Source: an uncultured Oribacterium sp.
GTDB lineage: Bacteria > Bacillota > Clostridia > Lachnospirales > Lachnospiraceae
Length of the DNA stretch: 7,004 nucleotides
Assembly: GCA_902485915.1 (NCBI GenBank)
Contig: CABTMH010000029.1
Span: 1-7,004, forward strand
Reading direction: 5' to 3'
In this document: positions 4,272 to 7,004 of the stretch, in pieces
Numbering within the stretch: the first letter of the stretch is position 1
Layout of the letters: the number at the start of each line of letters is the position of its first letter
Notes under the pieces: generated by a model
The model's input: the letters and a program-made list of their open reading frames with translations, nothing else
The model's database searches: none
Told to the model about the DNA's origin: nothing
Made by a program: the position numbers and the translations under genes

Positions 4272-6257
4272 TCAGAGACTGTTTACGGTTTCCACGACGT
4301 TCTCCACCGTGAAACCGAAGTGCTTAAAGAGAAGCGAGCCGTTGCCGGACGCACCGAAGCCATGCATGCTGACGACCTTACCGTCCAGACCGACATACTT
4401 ATACCAGCCGAAATCGGAAAGTGCCTCGATGGCCACTCTCTTCCGTACGCTGTTCGGAAGTACCGACTCCTTATACGCCGCATCCTGACGATCGAAGGCC
4501 TCCATGTTCGGCATGGAAACGACACGTACCTTCTTTCCCTGCGCACTGAGCTCTGCCTTCGCCTTCACCGCGAGTGCGACCTCGGATCCGGTAGCGATCA
4601 GGATGTACTCCGGTGTGCCCTCACAGTCATCGATGATGTAGGCACCCTTCTCCACCTTATGCGCATCCGCACCCGGCAGCTGCTCGAGGTTCTGTCTCGT
4701 CAGCACGAGGGCCGTCGGACGATCCTTCGCCTCCAGAGCCATCAGCCATGCGCCCTCGGTCTCGGTACGATCGCAAGGACGGATGACATCGAAGTTCGGA
4801 ATCGAGCGGAGCATCGCGAGCTGCTCGATCGGCTCATGGGTCGGGCCATCCTCGCCGACACCGATGGAATCATGGGTCAGTACGAAAATCTGTGGAATCT
4901 TCATCAGCGCGGCCAGTCTCGCCATCGGCTTCAGATAGTCACTGAAGACGAAGAAGGTCGCCACGAAGGTACGAAGACCACCATGCAGCAGCATACCGTT
5001 TGCGATACCGGCCATCGCCATCTCACGCACACCGAAGTGAATGTTCTTTCCTTCCGGTGTCTCCGCGCTGAAGTAGCGCTCACCCTTCATCTCGGTCTTA
5101 TTGGAAGGTCCGAGATCAGCCGAACCGCCGAAGAGGTTCGGAAGCTTATCCTTCATGTAGTTGATGACGACACCAGAGGAGGCTCTCGTCGCCTCTGCCT
5201 TTTCGGCCTTTGCATAGAAGCCGGCATCCTCACGAAGTGCCTTCACATCCTCATCCGAGTGATAGCGGGCCCACAGCTCCGCCATCTCCGGGAACTTCGC
5301 ACAGTACTCGTCGAAGAGCTTCTTCCAGGCATCCTCTGCCGGCTGCTTCGCCTCAGCGAGCGCCTTATAATGTGCGTATACCTCCTCCGGCACGTAGAAC
5401 GGCTCCTGAGACGGCCACTCCAGCGTCTCCTTCATCGCCTTTACGTTTTCCTCGCCGAGCGGCTCGCCATGGGCTGCTGCAGAGCCCTGCTTTGCAGGAC
5501 AGCCGAAGCCGATGGTGGTCTTCACCTTGATGAAGTATGGCGCGGAATCATCCTGAAGCGCTGTATCCAGTGCAGCTGCGATCTTCTGAAGATCATTACC
5601 ATCATCCACCTCGAGGGTCTTGAAGCCGAAGGCCTCGGCACGCTTCACCACGTCCTCACGGAACGCGATATCTGTGGAACCTTCGATGGAAATCTTATTA
5701 GAGTCATAGAGCACGGTCAGCTTGGAAAGATTCCAGGTACCGGCCAGCGACAGTGCCTCGGAGGAGATACCCTCCATCAGATCGCCATCACCTGCGATGA
5801 CGAAGGTACGGTGATTGACGATCTCATAGCCCGGCTTGTTAAAAATCGATGCCAGGTGCTTCTCTGCTGCCGCCATACCGACCGCCATGCTGATGCCGGC
5901 GCCGAGTGGTCCAGTTGTCGCTTCGATCCCGACCGTGTGACCATACTCCGGATGGCCAGGTGTCAGGGACCCGAGCTGACGGAACTGCATCACATCCTCC
6001 TTCGTGAGCCCGAAACCGAACAGGTGAAGCAGGGAATACAGCAGCATGGAACCATGTCCACCAGAAAGAATAAAGCGGTCACGATCCTCCCAGGTCGGAT
6101 CGGCCGGATTGATGTTCAGATAATGTGCCCACATTTCATAGGCCATCGGTGCCACACCGAGTGGCAGTCCCGGGTGTCCAGAATTCGCCTTCTGGATCGC
6201 ATCTGCTGATAAAACACGGATGGCATTGACGGCCATCGTTTCCATATCTTTCGTCAT
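4272..6257 (-). CDS. tkt: Transketolase
   Basis: This thiamine diphosphate enzyme moves two-carbon ketol units between sugar phosphates in the non-oxidative pentose phosphate pathway. The 661-residue length is typical of full bacterial enzymes. The N-terminal cofactor domain shows SGHPG (26-30), GHGS (67-70) and the ThDP/metal motif GDGDLMEG (156-163) ending at Asn187 in DSN. The middle domain has FGVREM with the catalytic Glu412, and LTHDSIGVGEDGPTHEP (460-476) with His462, Asp470 and His474 for substrate and proton relay. LTRQNL (519-524) carries the phosphate-binding Arg521. A C-terminal domain (about 540-661) follows. All key residues appear intact. GGAGG at 6265-6269 lies 7 bases before the ATG. 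It is followed on the same strand by transaldolase after 217 bases. Together the two enzymes return pentose phosphates to glycolysis, which suits growth on pectin side-chain sugars. Confidence 0.97.
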   Translation of the reverse strand: MTKDMETMAVNAIRVLSADAIQKANSGHPGLPLGVAPMAYEMWAHYLNINPADPTWEDRDRFILSGGHGSMLLYSLLHLFGFGLTKEDVMQFRQLGSLTPGHPEYGHTVGIEATTGPLGAGISMAVGMAAAEKHLASIFNKPGYEIVNHRTFVIAGDGDLMEGISSEALSLAGTWNLSKLTVLYDSNKISIEGSTDIAFREDVVKRAEAFGFKTLEVDDGNDLQKIAAALDTALQDDSAPYFIKVKTTIGFGCPAKQGSAAAHGEPLGEENVKAMKETLEWPSQEPFYVPEEVYAHYKALAEAKQPAEDAWKKLFDEYCAKFPEMAELWARYHSDEDVKALREDAGFYAKAEKAEATRASSGVVINYMKDKLPNLFGGSADLGPSNKTEMKGERYFSAETPEGKNIHFGVREMAMAGIANGMLLHGGLRTFVATFFVFSDYLKPMARLAALMKIPQIFVLTHDSIGVGEDGPTHEPIEQLAMLRSIPNFDVIRPCDRTETEGAWLMALEAKDRPTALVLTRQNLEQLPGADAHKVEKGAYIIDDCEGTPEYILIATGSEVALAVKAKAELSAQGKKVRVVSMPNMEAFDRQDAAYKESVLPNSVRKRVAIEALSDFGWYKYVGLDGKVVSMHGFGASGNGSLLFKHFGFTVENVVETVNSL

Positions 6258-6331
6258 GATATATCCTCCACCTCTACTTACTAACGCATAGAACCTGCGC
6301 CATGCTCCTGTATTCAGACATAGCTGATTTC

Positions 6332-6360
6332 ATTTTAAAACGCAAATCCCGATATAGCAA
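6332..6360 (-). promoter_or_regulatory. Promoter of the transketolase gene
   Basis: On the minus strand TTGCTA (6355-6360) and TAAAAT (6332-6337) are exactly 17 bases apart, matching 4/6 and 5/6 of the sigma-A consensus. Transcription would start near 6325, giving a leader of about 68 bases. An imperfect inverted repeat, ATATAG-CAA-CTATGT (6352-6366), overlaps the -35 box and could be an operator. Confidence 0.6.
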
Positions 6361-6397
6361 CTATGTATTTACAGGATACGGCCTTTTGGAGTGTTCG

Positions 6398-6442
6398 AAA
6401 AACAGTTCAGGCAGGGGCCCACCGGCTCCCTGCCTGAACTGT
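6398..6442 (-). terminator. Intrinsic terminator of the MATE transporter gene
   Basis: A perfect 15-bp stem pairs 6428-6442 with 6402-6416 around an 11-base loop. On the minus strand the stem (ACAGTTCAGGCAGGG in its 5' arm) is followed by TTTTT (6398-6402; the first T is also the last stem base). The stem begins three bases after the TAA stop of the transporter gene and lies upstream of the transketolase promoter, so it insulates the two genes. On the plus strand no T run follows, so it acts in one direction. Confidence 0.93.
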
Positions 6443-6445
6443 ACG

Positions 6446-7004
6446 TTATGTGCTCATATGATACTGCTCTTTCAGCTTCTTCAGACAGTGATAGAAGCAT
6501 GGAATCAGGAAAGCATCTGCGAAGATCCACGCAAGCGGTGACGCGAAGCAGGACGCGATGTAGCCGAGCCGCGGAACGAACACGAAGCCGACCAGTCCAC
6601 GGGCCACCATCTCACAGACACCGGCGAGAATCGCCAGGCCGGAGAAACCCATGCCCTGGATCGTAAAACGCCAGACATTGACGATGGTGAGCGGAATATA
6701 GAACGCCGCGTTACAGACGAGGAAGAGATGTGCGTTTGTGATGACCTCCGTTTCACCGGCATCCACAAACAGCTTCGGAATCTCTCCACCGAAGAAGATC
6801 AGGATCACGCAGATCAGCACCGAATAGACAGCGCCCTGAATCGTCGCAGAGCGTACCCCCTCACGGATACGATCGAAGCGGAGGGCTCCGACATTCTGAC
6901 CGGCATAGGTCGCCATGGTTGCACCGAGTGAATCGAAGACGCAGCAGACGAAATTACTGATACGCTGGCCGGCCGGGATGGCCGCCAGCGCGATCGGGCC
7001 GAGA
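6446..7004 (-). CDS. MATE family efflux transporter, C-terminal part
   Basis: The frame is open from the right window edge to a TAA at 6446, giving 185 residues of a family usually about 440-460 long; the N-terminal half and start lie outside. The first visible stretch, AGQRISNF (11-18) and SLGATMATYAGQNVGA (25-40), matches the conserved helix-loop that opens the second half of MATE proteins, followed by the usual R-x-D-R-I-R-E-G type segment. Four hydrophobic helices then appear at about 55-75, 90-110, 120-145 and 150-172. The last residues are hydrophilic (KKLKEQYH), a typical cytoplasmic tail. MATE proteins export cationic drugs or metabolites using a sodium or proton gradient; the substrate here cannot be told. 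An internal ATG at 6916 is not the start. The neighbouring carbohydrate genes give no evidence of a shared role. Confidence 0.9.
   Translation of the reverse strand, partial: LGPIALAAIPAGQRISNFVCCVFDSLGATMATYAGQNVGALRFDRIREGVRSATIQGAVYSVLICVILIFFGGEIPKLFVDAGETEVITNAHLFLVCNAAFYIPLTIVNVWRFTIQGMGFSGLAILAGVCEMVARGLVGFVFVPRLGYIASCFASPLAWIFADAFLIPCFYHCLKKLKEQYHMST

Noticed and set aside
3461..4312. A 283-codon plus-strand frame antisense to transaldolase and its leader.
   Set aside because: It crosses the spacer and the end of tkt and has no family-like motif; transaldolase on the other strand explains the coding signal.
4320..6209. A 629-codon open frame on the plus strand antisense to transketolase.
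   Set aside because: The translation is rich in Leu, Arg and His with no recognisable domain, and it mirrors the codon bias of the true transketolase gene.
1..7004. CRISPR array, tRNA, rRNA, insertion sequence, phage or toxin-antitoxin genes.
   Set aside because: None was visible: no regularly spaced repeats, no tRNA-like cloverleaf, no transposase or integrase motifs; nearly all the sequence is explained by metabolic and transport genes.

Overview
The window reads as ordinary chromosome of a Gram-positive anaerobe. I think a pectin-using member of the Bacillota/Clostridia (Lachnospiraceae-like) is most likely. The reasons are strong AGGAGG-type ribosome binding sites, a pyrophosphate-type phosphofructokinase, a short single-domain transaldolase, cytoplasmic pectin enzymes and a cre-like CcpA/LacI-family site. 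Coding DNA is GC-rich and the main promoter region is strikingly AT-rich. The assignment is inference; no rRNA or other phylogenetic marker is present.

Layout. (1) At 1-476, minus strand, lies the N-terminal 158 residues of a family-28 glycoside hydrolase (polygalacturonase type), cut by the left edge. (2) At 477-805 is an AT-rich divergent regulatory region with a good forward promoter, a cre-like operator and several repeats. (3) At 806-1912, plus strand, is a pectinesterase without a signal peptide. (4) At 2061-3293, plus strand, is a 6-phosphofructokinase whose active-site residues predict use of pyrophosphate. (5) At 3317-3360 a bidirectional terminator separates it from the convergent genes. 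(6) At 3392-4054, minus strand, is a 220-residue transaldolase. (7) At 4055-4271 a 217-base spacer is packed with TGCCGG-type inverted repeats and carries the structured leader of the transaldolase gene. (8) At 4272-6257, minus strand, is a full-length transketolase with a recognisable promoter upstream. (9) At 6402-6442 is a strong terminator with a perfect 15-bp stem. (10) At 6446-7004, minus strand, is the C-terminal 185 residues of a MATE-family transporter, cut by the right edge.

How the genes fit together. Pectinesterase removes methyl groups from imported oligogalacturonides, and the GH28 enzyme then splits them, probably both in the cytoplasm. Pectin side chains also release pentoses. 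Transketolase and transaldolase carry pentose phosphates into glycolysis, and PPi-dependent phosphofructokinase carries fructose 6-phosphate onward at the cost of PPi instead of ATP. The carbohydrate genes therefore form a loose functional neighbourhood rather than one operon. I see no CRISPR array, tRNA, rRNA, insertion sequence, phage gene or clear novel system. The points that merit attention are regulatory: the divergent pectin promoter region and the tkt-tal spacer.
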